From: Paenibacillus sp. FSL H8-0548
GTDB taxonomy: Bacteria; Bacillota; Bacilli; Paenibacillales; Paenibacillaceae
Length of the DNA stretch: 64,000 nucleotides
NCBI RefSeq assembly: GCF_038630985.1
Contig: NZ_CP152049.1
Location: forward strand, 4,607,501-4,671,500
Reading direction: 5' to 3'
The notes beneath the pieces were generated by a model that was not told the origin of the DNA, made no database searches, and was given only the letters and a program-made list of their open reading frames with translations. The translations under genes and the position numbers were made by a program. This document shows positions 8,533 to 18,700 of the stretch, piece by piece. The first letter of the stretch is position 1; the number at the start of each line of letters is the position of its first letter.

Positions 8533-10323
8533 TTATTTATAGATGGGTCCAAAATTTTGACAAGCCCGGTAATCCGCGCTTTCCGCATTCGCTGTGCCGA
8601 ACAAGCCCCATGCTCTTGGACGGAAAATTTGCTCTTCAGGAACATTGTGCATATTAACCGGAATACGAAGCATCGATGCGAGCGTAATCAAATCAGCTCC
8701 GATATGCCCATAGCTGATCGAGCCGTGATTCGCCCCCCAATTGTCCATAACCTCATAAACGGAGTGGAAAGCGCCCTCGCCTGTCAGTGTTGGAGCAAAC
8801 CAAGTGGTCGGCCAAGTTGGGTCTGTGCGGTTGTCCAGCGTGTCATGCACGTCCTGCGGCAAATCAACGGAATAGCCTTCGGCAATTTGAAGCACTGGAC
8901 CGATTCCTTTCACAAGGTTAATCCGAGACATCGTCATCGGCATACCGCCGCGCGTCAAGTAATCAGAGGAATAGCCGCCGCCGCGGAAATATTCTACGGA
9001 AGCCGGACGCCAAGATGTGGCATCCAGACATTTCTGTGCTTCTTCGTCTGTAATTTCCCAGAAAGGCTTCATCGCAGGCTGACCGTCCTTCGACTGCTCG
9101 CCCGTACCGTCCATCGTTGCAGAACCTGAGTTAATGAGATGAAGGATGCCCTTCTCAGCTGCGCCCGTCAGCTTATGTCCGGTAACACGCTCCACCGATT
9201 CAGCGCTCCAGTATGTGCGTACATCTGCGAAAATTTGTGCTGTATTCGTTAGCAAGTAACCAAACAGCATGATCACGCCGTTCAAGCTGTCATTTTCCGT
9301 TGCCACGATATACGGAGCACGTTTGCCGTTCCAATCGTAGGAGGAGTTCAGCACCGTTTCCATGAAATCGCCATTTGGAAAATGATCCGTCCATTGCCGC
9401 TGGCCTTGGAATCCGGCTACGATAGCGTTGTGGCCTCCCGCTTCTTCACCAAAGCCAAGCTCAGCAAGCCTTGGGTTGCCAACCATGAGATCCCTGGCGA
9501 TTTGAGTCATTTTCACAACCGTTTCCCAGTCCGCATCCTTCTGCTCTCTTGAGGTCTGGAGATGTGCAGCATTGTTATCCGGACCTTCGATGCAGTTCTC
9601 CTTCACCCACGTAAGCGCTTTCTCGAACTCTGCGCCATCATAAATTCCTTCTTCCATACGGCGTACAAACTCGCTCATATCAATATATTCCGTACGCATG
9701 CCGAGATACTCCTGGAAAAAGGCATCGTTTACGATCGATCCCGCAATCCCCATAGAAACCGAGCCCATCGACAAATATGATTTGCCGCGCATATAAGCAA
9801 CTGCAAGACCCGCTCTCGCAAATCCAATCAGCTTATCTTTCACATCAAATGGAATCGAGGTATCGCCGGAATCCTGAACATGCTCGCCATAAATACCAAA
9901 TGCAGGAAGCCCCTTTTGCGCATAACCGGACAAAACTGCGGCCAAATACACAGCACCAGGACGCTCTGTTCCGTTAAATCCCCATACCGCCTTAGGAACG
10001 GAAGGGTCCATATCCATCGTCTCGGTTCCGTAGCACCAGCACGGTGTTACGGTTATCGATACCCCTACTCCGGCTTTGACAAATTTATCTGCACAAGCTG
10101 CTGCTTCAGACACACCACCAATACAAGTATCTGCGATTACACACTCGACAGGCTCGCCATTTGGATAACGTAAATTTTCCGACAATAGCTTTGCGGTTGC
10201 GATAGCCATGTTCATCGTCTGTTCCTCTAACGACTCGCGAACGCCTTTTCTTCTGCCGTCAATCGTAGGACGAATTCCGATCTTTGGAAAGCTGCTTTGG
10301 AAACGCAAATTTGTATCCGTCAT
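8533..10323 (-). CDS. fucI: L-fucose isomerase
   Basis: Mn-dependent ketol isomerase that converts L-fucose to L-fuculose, the first step of the pathway; 596 aa from the chosen start, the usual FucI length. Family segments include [24 protein letters not shown] in the first 40 residues (quoted in part: [18 protein letters not shown]), [32 protein letters not shown] and [17 protein letters not shown] near the C-terminus. The reading frame opens 15 bp earlier, but that upstream ATG lies inside the GGAGG ribosome binding site. The ATG at 10323 has GGAGG eight bases ahead and is the real start. It heads the operon, and a LacI-type operator lies inside its promoter. D-arabinose is a known alternative substrate of this family. 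Confidence 0.93.
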   Translation of the reverse strand: MTDTNLRFQSSFPKIGIRPTIDGRRKGVRESLEEQTMNMAIATAKLLSENLRYPNGEPVECVIADTCIGGVSEAAACADKFVKAGVGVSITVTPCWCYGTETMDMDPSVPKAVWGFNGTERPGAVYLAAVLSGYAQKGLPAFGIYGEHVQDSGDTSIPFDVKDKLIGFARAGLAVAYMRGKSYLSMGSVSMGIAGSIVNDAFFQEYLGMRTEYIDMSEFVRRMEEGIYDGAEFEKALTWVKENCIEGPDNNAAHLQTSREQKDADWETVVKMTQIARDLMVGNPRLAELGFGEEAGGHNAIVAGFQGQRQWTDHFPNGDFMETVLNSSYDWNGKRAPYIVATENDSLNGVIMLFGYLLTNTAQIFADVRTYWSAESVERVTGHKLTGAAEKGILHLINSGSATMDGTGEQSKDGQPAMKPFWEITDEEAQKCLDATSWRPASVEYFRGGGYSSDYLTRGGMPMTMSRINLVKGIGPVLQIAEGYSVDLPQDVHDTLDNRTDPTWPTTWFAPTLTGEGAFHSVYEVMDNWGANHGSISYGHIGADLITLASMLRIPVNMHNVPEEQIFRPRAWGLFGTANAESADYRACQNFGPIYK

Positions 10324-10341
10324 GAATAAAACCTCCATTAA

Positions 10342-10369
10342 GTTATAATAATGTTACCGATAACATCAA
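10342..10369 (-). promoter_or_regulatory. fuc operon promoter overlapped by LacI operator
   Basis: On the minus strand TTGATG (10364-10369) and TATAAC (10342-10347) are 16 bp apart. The spacer and part of the -35 are covered by ATGTTACCGATAACAT (10351-10366), whose outer arms ATGTTA/TAACAT are a perfect inverted repeat around a CG centre, as is usual for LacI-family operators. Binding by the divergently encoded LacI protein would block the promoter directly. Confidence 0.75.
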
Positions 10370-10386
10370 AATAACAATAAAAAAGG

Positions 10387-10416
10387 TTGCTGTCAATGAC
10401 TACTTTTTTGTATGAT
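10387..10416 (+). promoter_or_regulatory. Probable promoter of the LacI-family gene
   Basis: TTGCTG (10387-10392) and TATGAT (10411-10416) are 18 bp apart and start 35 bp upstream of the LacI gene. The fuc operator lies ~20 bp further upstream, so the regulator may also affect its own expression. Confidence 0.5.
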
Positions 10417-10450
10417 AGAAACTATGATTTATCAATAAGGGGACTATGAA

Positions 10451-11461
10451 ATGATTACGATATACGATGTTGCGGCCAAGGCCGGCGTCTCCGCAATGAC
10501 CGTCTCCAGAGTTATCAATAACACTGGCAAAATAAGCGATAAAACAAGAGCAAAGGTACAGCGCGTTATGGAGGAGCTAGGATATGTGCCGAATCAAACG
10601 GCTCGAAGCCTCGTACTCCAGCAGACCAAGCTGCTTTTCCTGCTCATCACCGATATTATGAACCCGTTCTATACAACACTTGCACGCGGAGCCGAGGATG
10701 CCGCCAAACGTTCCGGCTACAGACTGCTGTTTGGCAATAGCGATGAAAGCTTGGAGAAGGAAGCCGATTATGTCACAACGATTTTGACGACTCGCGTGGA
10801 CGGCGTGCTCGTTGCGCCTGCCGGCGACCCGTCGCTTCCCCATCTCGAATCGCTGCGCAAGCATAACGTCCCATTCGTGCTGCTCGACCGTGAAGTGCCG
10901 GGCATTGCTTGCGACATCGTGCTAGGCGATAGCAAGGACGGCGCAAGACGTCTTGTCGAGCATCTTGCCGTGCACGGTCATAGAAGCATTGCCATGGTGA
11001 ACGGCTCACCATCCATCTCAAGCGCACGCCTGCGGCTGCAAGGATTTCAAGACGGATTAAAGCTCAGCGACCTTGTGTATGACGAGCAATACGTTTTTGA
11101 GAGCAGCTTCGGTCCGATTAACGATTTGACTGAAATGGGACAGTGGCTGGATCAGCTAAACCCGCCTCCAACCGCAATTGTTGCGGGCAACAACGTGCTC
11201 GCCGTCGAAATATTGCGCCTCCTTCGCAGCCGCGGAATAAGCGTGCCTGAGCAAATGTCGATCGTTTGCTTTGATGATCTCGGACCCTACTCGGAGGTGG
11301 AGCCCTTCTTAACGGTAGCTGCACAGCAAGCGTATCAATTCGGTTATATGGGGATGCAAATGCTCGTTGAGCGCATTCAAGAAAAGGAAACAATATTGCC
11401 GTGGAAGAAAATTGTTTTGCCAGCGGATTTGATCATACGAAGATCTGTGAGAAGCCTATAG
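10451..11461 (+). CDS. LacI-family regulator of the fucose operon
   Basis: Sugar-responsive DNA-binding repressor of 336 aa. The N-terminal helix-turn-helix (TIYDVAAKAGVSAMTVSRVI, residues 3-22) and hinge helix (YVPNQTARSLVLQQT) are canonical. They are followed by a periplasmic-binding-protein-like effector domain (LLFLLITDIMNPFYTTLARG, VDGVLVAPAGDPSLPH, GHRSIAMVNGSPS). It is transcribed away from fucI, with a matching palindromic operator in the fucI promoter, so it very likely represses the fuc operon until fucose or a fucose phosphate is present. A ribosome-binding AAGGGG lies ahead of the ATG. The effector is inferred from context. Confidence 0.88.
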   Translation: MITIYDVAAKAGVSAMTVSRVINNTGKISDKTRAKVQRVMEELGYVPNQTARSLVLQQTKLLFLLITDIMNPFYTTLARGAEDAAKRSGYRLLFGNSDESLEKEADYVTTILTTRVDGVLVAPAGDPSLPHLESLRKHNVPFVLLDREVPGIACDIVLGDSKDGARRLVEHLAVHGHRSIAMVNGSPSISSARLRLQGFQDGLKLSDLVYDEQYVFESSFGPINDLTEMGQWLDQLNPPPTAIVAGNNVLAVEILRLLRSRGISVPEQMSIVCFDDLGPYSEVEPFLTVAAQQAYQFGYMGMQMLVERIQEKETILPWKKIVLPADLIIRRSVRSL

Positions 11462-11532
11462 CTCGTTCGTTACTAACGCGGACGTTCATTTCCTAACTAC
11501 ACCTATTGTGTGCATGCAGTCTCCGCATTCGG

Positions 11533-11558
11533 AACTAAGCGCAGATCTGCGCTTAGTT
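11533..11558. terminator. 26-bp perfect palindrome between convergent genes
   Basis: AACTAAGCGCAGAT followed by its exact complement forms a perfect 26-bp palindrome between the 3' ends of the LacI and AraC genes. It could fold as a hairpin on either strand and serve as a weak bidirectional terminator, although the T tract is short. A regulator-binding palindrome is the alternative. Confidence 0.5.
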
Positions 11559-11577
11559 TGGTATCACATTTGGCTGA

Positions 11578-12477
11578 TTATGGAGACACCCTTCCTCTTA
11601 GCGCTCTGCGGAAATCTGTTGGAGATTGGCCGCTCCATTTGTGGAATTGCTTTGTGAAGAAAAGAGGATCGTTGAAGCCTACAGAGGCTGCAATCTGGGC
11701 AACGGTAAGCTCGCTCTCCAGCAGCTCCTCGGCCTTCTTCATCCGTACCTTTAATAAATACTGCATCGGCGGCATCCCTGTCGCCTCCTTGAACAGCCTC
11801 GTTAAATGAGCGCGATGATAGCCCAGCGACTGAGCAATCCCCTCGATCGACAGCTGCTGCCCGTACTGTAAGGACAGCAGACGAATGGCCTGATCGATTT
11901 GCCGATAGGAGCGTGCCACTGGCCTATGTATCTCGGTGTTCTCCAATAGCTGCAAACGTCCGAGCTCATGCAGCAAAAGTCTTAGCCAGCCTGAGGCCTC
12001 CATATTTCCGAGCGAGGGGACATTCGATTTCTCCATGCTTTTGCGGATGCTTCTAAACATTCTCTGCATGACAGACAACGAGCAATCGCGAATGACTGCA
12101 AAATCCGGCGTAATGCCGACAGAGCTAAGCGAAGACTCTACCAGCTCTCCTGAGAATCCTACCCACATATACTTCCAAGGCTTGGTCATACTAGCTTCAT
12201 ACTTCACTAGAATATCCGGAAAAACAACAAATGCGTCGCCAGCCCCACAGGAGTATGACTTTCCAAGCGTTTCAAATACGCCCTCTCCGTCAAGCACAAT
12301 ATGGATTAAATAGTAATCATGAACCGCCGGTCCGATAAAATGACCCTCCACCGGCTGCCCCTTGCCGCTGAACAATACCGACATTTCGCCCTTCAAGGGG
12401 GCTGCATTAATACTCAGGGAATGACTATGATGTGTTTCCAGGCGATACACCTCCGACAATTTAGCTCCATTCATCAT
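11578..12477 (-). CDS. AraC-family regulator with cupin sensor domain
   Basis: A 299-aa transcription factor. The N-terminal ~160 residues form an AraC-type cupin (HFIGPAVHDYYLIHIVLDGEG is typical; note VHDYYLIHIVLDG). Two C-terminal helix-turn-helix motifs follow (IAQSLGYHRAHLTRLFKEATG and IAASVGFNDPLFFTKQFHKWSG, abbreviated). It is divergent from the GH4 alpha-galactosidase gene, with 113 bp between the two starts, and probably activates it in response to an alpha-galactoside, as MsmR/RafR-type regulators do. No strong ribosome binding site is visible before the two adjacent ATG codons, so either ATG could be used. The target is inferred from position only. Confidence 0.82.
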   Translation of the reverse strand: MMNGAKLSEVYRLETHHSHSLSINAAPLKGEMSVLFSGKGQPVEGHFIGPAVHDYYLIHIVLDGEGVFETLGKSYSCGAGDAFVVFPDILVKYEASMTKPWKYMWVGFSGELVESSLSSVGITPDFAVIRDCSLSVMQRMFRSIRKSMEKSNVPSLGNMEASGWLRLLLHELGRLQLLENTEIHRPVARSYRQIDQAIRLLSLQYGQQLSIEGIAQSLGYHRAHLTRLFKEATGMPPMQYLLKVRMKKAEELLESELTVAQIAASVGFNDPLFFTKQFHKWSGQSPTDFRRALRGRVSP

Positions 12478-12590
12478 ACAAAATGATGCAACATTTATCC
12501 ATATAATGCTTCGTTCCTTCCATATTCTTTTTTTGTTTGCATCCTTATACTATAAGAGTCAGCAAATATTTTTTGGGAGGCCGTACATTC

Positions 12591-13889
12591 ATGCCTAAAA
12601 TTACTTTTATCGGTGCAGGAAGCACCGTATTTGCCAAAAACATTCTCGGCGACGTCATGCAAACACCAGCTCTGCAAGGCTTTGAAATCGCTTTATTTGA
12701 TATTGATGCCCAGCGTCTTCATGATTCCGAGCAAATGCTGCTCAATATTAAACAAACTAGCGAAAGCACCTGTCAAATTAAAGCTTATACCGACCGAAAA
12801 GAGGCTCTTCGCGGTGCCAAGTATGTGATCAATGCCATCCAAGTAGGCGGATATGATCCGTGCACTATTACTGACTTCGAAATTCCGAAAAAATACGGAC
12901 TCCGTCAAACGATAGCTGATACGGTCGGCATCGGCGGTCTTTTCCGAAATCTACGTACCATTCCTGTTATGCTTGATTTTGCACGTGATATTAATGAGGT
13001 TTGTCCGGATGCGCTGTTCCTCAACTATACGAACCCGATGGCAGTTCTAACCAACGTTATGAACACCTATGGAGGCGTCCAAACCGTCGGCCTATGCCAT
13101 AGTGTCCAGGTTTGTGTTCCGCATCTATTCGAGCATTTGGATCTGGACCCTACCGGCGTAAAATATAAAATTGCAGGCATCAACCATATGGCTTGGCTGC
13201 TTGAAGCTAGCAAGGACGGCGTCGATCTTTATCCTGAAATTAAACGCCGCGCAGCGGAGAAGCAGAAGGAGCAGCATCATGATATGGTGCGTTACGAGCT
13301 CATGCTCAAATTTGGCTACTATATTACCGAATCATCTGAGCATAACGCAGAATATCATCCCTACTTCATTAAACGAAACTACCCTGAGCTTATCGAGCGC
13401 TTCAATATTCCACTGGATGAATATCCGCGCCGCTGCGTGAACCAAATTGAAGGCTGGAAGTCGATGCGCGATTCACTCGTCAACGATACGAGCCTTGAGC
13501 ATTGCCGCAGCCATGAATATGCGTCCTATATTCTTGAAGCTATCGAAACGAACAATCCGTTCAAAATCGGCGGAAATGTGATGAATACGGGGCTGATCAC
13601 AAACCTCCCTAAGGAGGCCTGTGTTGAGGTGCCTTGTCTAATTGATGGAAATGGCGTTACACCTACCTTTGTAGGTGACCTGCCGCCGCAGCTCGCTGCC
13701 TTAAACCGTACTAACATCAATACACAGCTGCTTACGATCGAAGCTGCCATTACCGGCAAGCGCGATCATATTTATCACGCAGCAATGCTTGATCCGCATA
13801 CTTCCGCTGAGCTTTCTATGGATGATATCGTCTCCCTTTGCGATGAGCTGATTGAAGCCCATGGCAGCTGGCTCCCTGCTTACAAATAA
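12591..13889 (+). CDS. melA: GH4 alpha-galactosidase, NAD- and Mn-dependent
   Basis: Glycoside hydrolase family 4 enzyme of 432 aa from the chosen start. These cytoplasmic enzymes cleave alpha-galactosides such as melibiose by an NAD-mediated redox mechanism needing a divalent metal. The N-terminus PKITFIGAGSTVFAKNILGD carries the Rossmann GAGS loop. NYTNPMA and GLCHSVQ supply the substrate- and metal-binding Asn, Cys and His region, and GINHMAWL is a further family motif. The frame opens at 12537, but GGGAGG at ~12575 stands before the ATG at 12591, which begins at the first conserved residue. Length is as expected for MelA. Alpha-glucosidase or alpha-glucuronidase members share the fold, but the CHS motif fits MelA best. 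No transport gene is adjacent. Confidence 0.88.
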   Translation: MPKITFIGAGSTVFAKNILGDVMQTPALQGFEIALFDIDAQRLHDSEQMLLNIKQTSESTCQIKAYTDRKEALRGAKYVINAIQVGGYDPCTITDFEIPKKYGLRQTIADTVGIGGLFRNLRTIPVMLDFARDINEVCPDALFLNYTNPMAVLTNVMNTYGGVQTVGLCHSVQVCVPHLFEHLDLDPTGVKYKIAGINHMAWLLEASKDGVDLYPEIKRRAAEKQKEQHHDMVRYELMLKFGYYITESSEHNAEYHPYFIKRNYPELIERFNIPLDEYPRRCVNQIEGWKSMRDSLVNDTSLEHCRSHEYASYILEAIETNNPFKIGGNVMNTGLITNLPKEACVEVPCLIDGNGVTPTFVGDLPPQLAALNRTNINTQLLTIEAAITGKRDHIYHAAMLDPHTSAELSMDDIVSLCDELIEAHGSWLPAYK

Positions 13890-13902
13890 CGAAAAACGAA
13901 AG

Positions 13903-13952
13903 CGCGGCCGTTCTATGCATCATTAGATGCTTGAATGGCCGCGTTTTATTTT
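13903..13952 (+). terminator. Terminator of the GH4 gene
   Basis: CGCGGCC and GGCCGCG, with an inner GCATC/GATGC pair, form a long stem followed by TTTTATTTT, 14 bp after the GH4 stop codon. Confidence 0.85.
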
Positions 13953-14038
13953 GAATATCACTCACCTCAACATAGGCTAACACATATCCTAACCTCGTAA
14001 GACTATAAATCGCTTCTGAAAGAGGGCAGGATATCCGT

Positions 14039-14710
14039 ATGACTTCCTACACAGACTACACGTCTCCAGGGACGCAATTTACTTATGATTTGAGCAACAA
14101 TACTTTTTTCAAAAAAGATCCTTACAATTACATCAATTTATTATCTGTAAAGCAATTAAACACGCTCCCTAATTTGTCTTTGCTTGATATCTATCTGACC
14201 AAAGGAAATGTGATTGAACCCCATTATCATCAAAATGCCACCGAGCTCATTTATTGTATCGCTGGTTCAGCAGAAATCGCCCTACTCAATCCGTTTCTTA
14301 ATAAGTATCTGAATTTCTATATCGAACCCGGACAGGTCGTGAATGTGCCTCACGGCTGGTGGCACTATGAGATTGCTCTAACTGACGATACTCACCTCCT
14401 TGCGATCTTCGATGCTCCTACACCTGATGTCATCTTCGGCTCAGATATTTTGCGATTAACCCCTGCTAATGTGTTAGCTTATACGTACTGCCTGGATGAA
14501 GCACAATTAAAAACCGCACTGGCTCCGTTAACGAATACGGTAATTTTGGGCCCGCCAGCCAATTGCAGTTACAATCCTATTCATGGTCAAATGGCCGCTA
14601 ATCAAAAACCTAATCAAGCTCTTATGCAGCAGGCGACGGTTAATCAGGCACAGCCATACGGAGGACAGCATTACCCTATGTACGGACATCATCACCGCCA
14701 GCAGTATTAA
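14039..14710 (+). CDS. Cupin-domain protein with Gln/His-rich tail
   Basis: A 223-aa cytoplasmic or spore-associated protein without a signal peptide. Residues ~55-140 form one cupin domain: KGNVIEPHYHQNATELIYCIAG contains the metal-binding HxH and Glu (PHYHQNATELIY), and VPHGWWHYEIAL supplies the second-motif histidine. This resembles half of an oxalate decarboxylase or germin. The last ~45 residues are unlike an enzyme: rich in Gln, His, Tyr and Asn and ending YGHHHRQQY, as in some spore coat proteins. It stands alone between the GH4 gene and a repeat block. Metal binding is well supported by the motifs, but catalytic activity is not. Confidence 0.75.
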   Translation: MTSYTDYTSPGTQFTYDLSNNTFFKKDPYNYINLLSVKQLNTLPNLSLLDIYLTKGNVIEPHYHQNATELIYCIAGSAEIALLNPFLNKYLNFYIEPGQVVNVPHGWWHYEIALTDDTHLLAIFDAPTPDVIFGSDILRLTPANVLAYTYCLDEAQLKTALAPLTNTVILGPPANCSYNPIHGQMAANQKPNQALMQQATVNQAQPYGGQHYPMYGHHHRQQY

Positions 14711-14839
14711 TTATGAGGTAACTCCACCACCATCAACTAGAGCTAGCTCTACTATATAGAACCAACACGAACAGGCAAGACAACGCTGAAACAGTCAAAC
14801 TACGAGTTATTCGCAGCTTCGTTTAGCGCACGAGCCTCC

Positions 14840-15420
14840 GTCCTATCGCAAATGTGCTTGTCTATCCTGCACATTTGCAGTAACAGACTATCCACCGAAC
14901 ACAGTAGATTCACCTCCGCACGCAGGCTATCCTGCACATTTGCAGTAACTTCGCGCTTTTTGGCCTTCCTGAGCAGCCTATCCTGCACTTATGCATTAGA
15001 ATTGACTGATTTCGACTTAAGATACACCTGTGAAGCCCTCTACAGTGCTAGCGTGCAACATAGATATGCGGGAGCTCGAAAAACCAGCTGCTATCCTGCT
15101 ATAGTGCAGGATAGCGCAGTAGTTGGTTAGTTGAAGAGCCCCTTGGAGAACGGGTTGGAGGGTTAGATCTAGGTTAGTCATACATTTACTCCGAACACGA
15201 ACGTCCGCTTCCTCCGCACGCAGGCTATCCTGCACATTAGCAGTAACTTCGCGCTTTTTGGCCTCTCTGAGCTGCCTATCCTGCACTTATGCATTAGAAT
15301 TGACTGATTTCGACTTAAGACACACCTATGAAGCCCTTTATAGTGCGGACGTGCAACATAGATACGCGGGAGCTCGAAAAACCAGCTGCTATCCTGCTAT
15401 AGTGCAGGATAGCATTGGAG
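14840..15420. repeat. Family B four-module repeat, two tandem ~300-bp units
   Basis: Two head-to-tail units start ~300 bp apart (compare 14917-15114 with 15217-15414, nearly identical). In each, an 18-bp module CTATCCTGCACNTTTGCA occurs twice forward and twice reversed; in unit 1 at 14927, 14978, 15046 and 15097. Arm spacing is 51 bp on both sides. A third, inverted copy lies at 36660-37035. No credible gene is found here; the short open frames run through the repeat itself. This explains most of the 990-bp gap between the cupin and GH2 genes. Confidence 0.85.
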
Positions 15421-15527
15421 CAGTGTTAGTTGTAACTAAGAAAATTAATATGATGATCGGGAAGCATCTATCGAGTTCACAGGTATGTAGTTCAATAGGT
15501 GATAATATTAGTAGTGTTGCAATGGTA

Positions 15528-15628
15528 TACAAGGAAACGGCTATCGCCGTCCTTTGGCGATGCCAGCGCGTTTCATTTCGAGAAATATAGAGATAGTATG
15601 GCGAAATGAGCTACTTTCCTATATTTCA
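15528..15628 (+). repeat. Family A repeat, copy 2
   Basis: Same two-hairpin plan as copy 1, including GAAATATAG paired with CTATATTTC. Its 3' end abuts the T tract of the GH2 terminator starting at 15632. Confidence 0.8.
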
Positions 15629-15631
15629 AGT

Positions 15632-15669
15632 AAAAAGGGTGATCAGCAGCCAGTGGCTGTCGATCACCC
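15632..15669 (-). terminator. Terminator of the cohesin-dockerin operon
   Basis: On the minus strand GGGTGATC and GATCACCC pair, with an inner ACAGCC-type stem, followed by TTTTTAC. It lies 30 bp after the stop codon of the GH2 gene. Confidence 0.88.
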
Positions 15670-15700
15670 GTTTTCGATTCAAAGGTAGGCTCCTCTATCT

Positions 15701-18700
15701 TTATCCCAAAATCCATCTCGCCAGCATAGCAATATCCACGATATCTACAATACCATCGCCGTTCAGATCTGATTTCTTGTACTGCGACCAATCAGCATCC
15801 GTGCTTTTCTTGCCATAGACAGAAGCCACAATAGCCAAATCTCCGATCGTTACCTTCTGGTCGTTATTAATATCGCCTGATATTACCGAAGCCTTAAATA
15901 CGCTAACGGCGTCGTTAAGCTCCGTAATTGCCGTTTTCACTTGTTCTTCAGAGGTATCTGGATTAGCCGCTGCTGTCTGAGCTTTAGAGATCGCTTGACC
16001 AAGCGCTGCTTTGGCTGCTGCTGGATATTGGCCAGGCTGTGTACCTGCTGTCGCTCCATTATAGGTGGCCTCTGCTGCTGCAATTGCAGCTTTTAATGCC
16101 GTCAAATCCACATAAGCACCGATCTGTACTGTATGAGCAGCACCAGTCACCATAAGCTCATTGCCCAGGTGATTTGCCACCTCTATATTGCCAATCGATA
16201 TTTCTGCGAGAGATGAAGCTGCTGCTGCTTTCGTCAAGAAGCTAAGCTTCAGCCATTCTGTATTAGCAGCTATGCCGCTGCCTTGACCTGCTGCAATAAT
16301 CCGAACCTTGCCTGGCTCTATGAGCTTCTGCTCAACAATGCCGAATCCTTCCTTCAAGGAAGACGCGCCCGATAATTCGAGCAGATTAGGGTCAAAGCTG
16401 ATCGTCAAAATTTGTGCATACAGCGTTTGGAATTTTTCAGCTGTAATTTTGGATAATGCAACGTTTAAATCAAAGGCTTCCCCTGCTTTCACCTGTGCAG
16501 CACCCGTAATTACAGCCGTAGGCTCATCGGAAGCTGCAGGTATAACGGAAGCTGCAAATACTGCCGACGCTTCATTCAATGCTGTTACCGCCGCCTCAAC
16601 AGCTGATTGATTAACATTCATGTCAACCAATACGCCATTAGCCGCGGCAATAGCTGCTGCAAAAGCAATCTTTGACGCTTGTGAATATTGCCCCGGCTCC
16701 GTACCCACTACTGCTTTATCATGCTCAAGCTCGGCCGCGGCAACCGTAGATTGAAGAGTCGCCTTGTCAACGGTTTCTACTGGTCCAACCGAGAAATAAT
16801 CAAAATTCGCATGAATCGCAACCTTATCCGTCGAAGATAGGCCATAGAAGCCCACCTTCAAATTGCTTAGATCTACAGTCATTGGATCTGCTGCTGGCTT
16901 CCAAGCGATACCGTCCCAATAAAAGGTTGAAACCACATTGCCGACCTTCTTCATTTGCAAATAAGAAGTGTCGTAGCCTGGGTGGCTGGCCATATTGGTC
17001 GCTTTTACATACTTCGCATTTTTCTCATAGGCCGTTTCCAAGCTTTTTCCGCTCGCACCCTCCGTATCCCAAACATGGCCAAGCTTGACGTAATTATCTT
17101 CATTTTGCCAAATAAAAAGTCCGGCCTGCTGGAAATTTCTGCTTACGGGAGCTTCTACTTTGGCTGTGATGACGAAGTCGCCCGATGGCGCATCCTTCAA
17201 AAATATATTCGATAAGTTATTTTGTCCTTGGAAAGTATCGCCCGCCGACGTTTCTAGGCTCAAAAATCCTGGTTTACCCGTCAGTGACCACTTGCTGTTA
17301 TCGGCCTTGAATACGGTCCATGCTTTATCCAGTACCGCAGCTGCAAACGGATCAACCGTTGAGCTTGCTGGGATCGGATCATTCACAGATATAAACCATT
17401 GCTCACGCGCATTCTGAAGTGACTTCATCGCTGTCTGTAATTCATCTGGCCTAACATTCGGTTTTTCAGCTGCATCACGAGCAGATTGCACAGCGCTGCG
17501 ATATGCATCTTGGACTGCTTGCTTATACTCGCCAGCCCCATTTCCAGCCTTTGCATGCTGAAGGGACGCTTCAGCTTTGGCAATTTCAGCTAGCAAATCC
17601 GCTGCCGTAACCGTACCGATAAGCTCATGATGCGCCTTTGTAATGAGATCAAAATCCATCTTTTCAACCTTACGGTCATATGACAGCAAGCCATTAATCT
17701 CGTACTCTACATCTGTAATTTGCGTATAAATAGCTGCGCTGAGTCCTGTCTCCTTCAATTGCTTAATTGTATTAATATAAGCAATATAGGTGGATGTCAG
17801 CTGCTCCTTGCTGTTCATTAATTGATAAGAGAATACGAGCGGGCTCCATTCATGTCCGGGCACATGCAAGCCAAGACCCCCATATTCACCTAGAACCGCT
17901 GCCCTTGTGTCGCTTGGTTCCGGTGAGCCTGGACCCGGGTAACGATGCATATCCAGTAAATCTCCTGCGCCGGCATCCCACCAGCCGCTTGTGCTGTTGA
18001 CCAGACGAGTCGAATCAAGTCCTTTCACATAGGCTGTAGCATCCCTCGTTTGCTGTCCGCCTTGGTCAAATTGACCCCAACCCTCGTTAAACACTGTCCA
18101 TACGACAATAGAGGTAACGCTTCGAAGCTGATCTACCATTTCCTTGTATTCGGCAAACCACTGTGTCTTCGTAGGCTGTGTAATGTCTGATCCTTTTTTA
18201 TCTTGTCTATCCTCAAGACTCGGCATATCCTGCCATACAAGTACGCCAAGCTTATCAGCCCAATAATACCAACGGGCAGGCTCGATCTTAATGTGCTTGC
18301 GGATTGTGTTCATTCCGACACGCTTTACCGCTTCGATATCGAACCTCAAAGCTTCATCTGTAGGCGCTGTGTAAATACCATCCGGCCAGTACCCTTGATC
18401 AAGCGGTCCCATTTGGAACACGAATTCACCATTTAATAACGGCCGAGTAATACCATCGACTTTGCCTAGTTTAATTTCTCTCATGCCAAAATAGCTTGAG
18501 ACCTCATCAACGGTTTGCGCTCCAGCCTTCAAATAAACCTTTAAATCATAAAGATAGGGATCATCGGGAGACCATAGCCTCGCGTTCGGTACAGGGACAT
18601 TAATCTCCGCGCCCACTGCGCCAGCAGCAGAGCCAATTATTTGTCCATTGGAAAAAACAACTGCTTCAACCGTTTGACCTTGAATGCCGCTGCCGGCAAC

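Noticed and set aside
8557..9129. A 190-codon plus-strand open frame within fucI
   Set aside because: Antisense to the conserved C-terminal half of fucose isomerase; composition rich in Arg, His and Cys typical of shadow frames.
14840..15420. Regularly spaced short repeats suggestive of a CRISPR array
   Set aside because: Modules alternate in orientation, the sequence between them is itself repeated in other copies, and no cas genes are present. This is an interspersed element, not a CRISPR.
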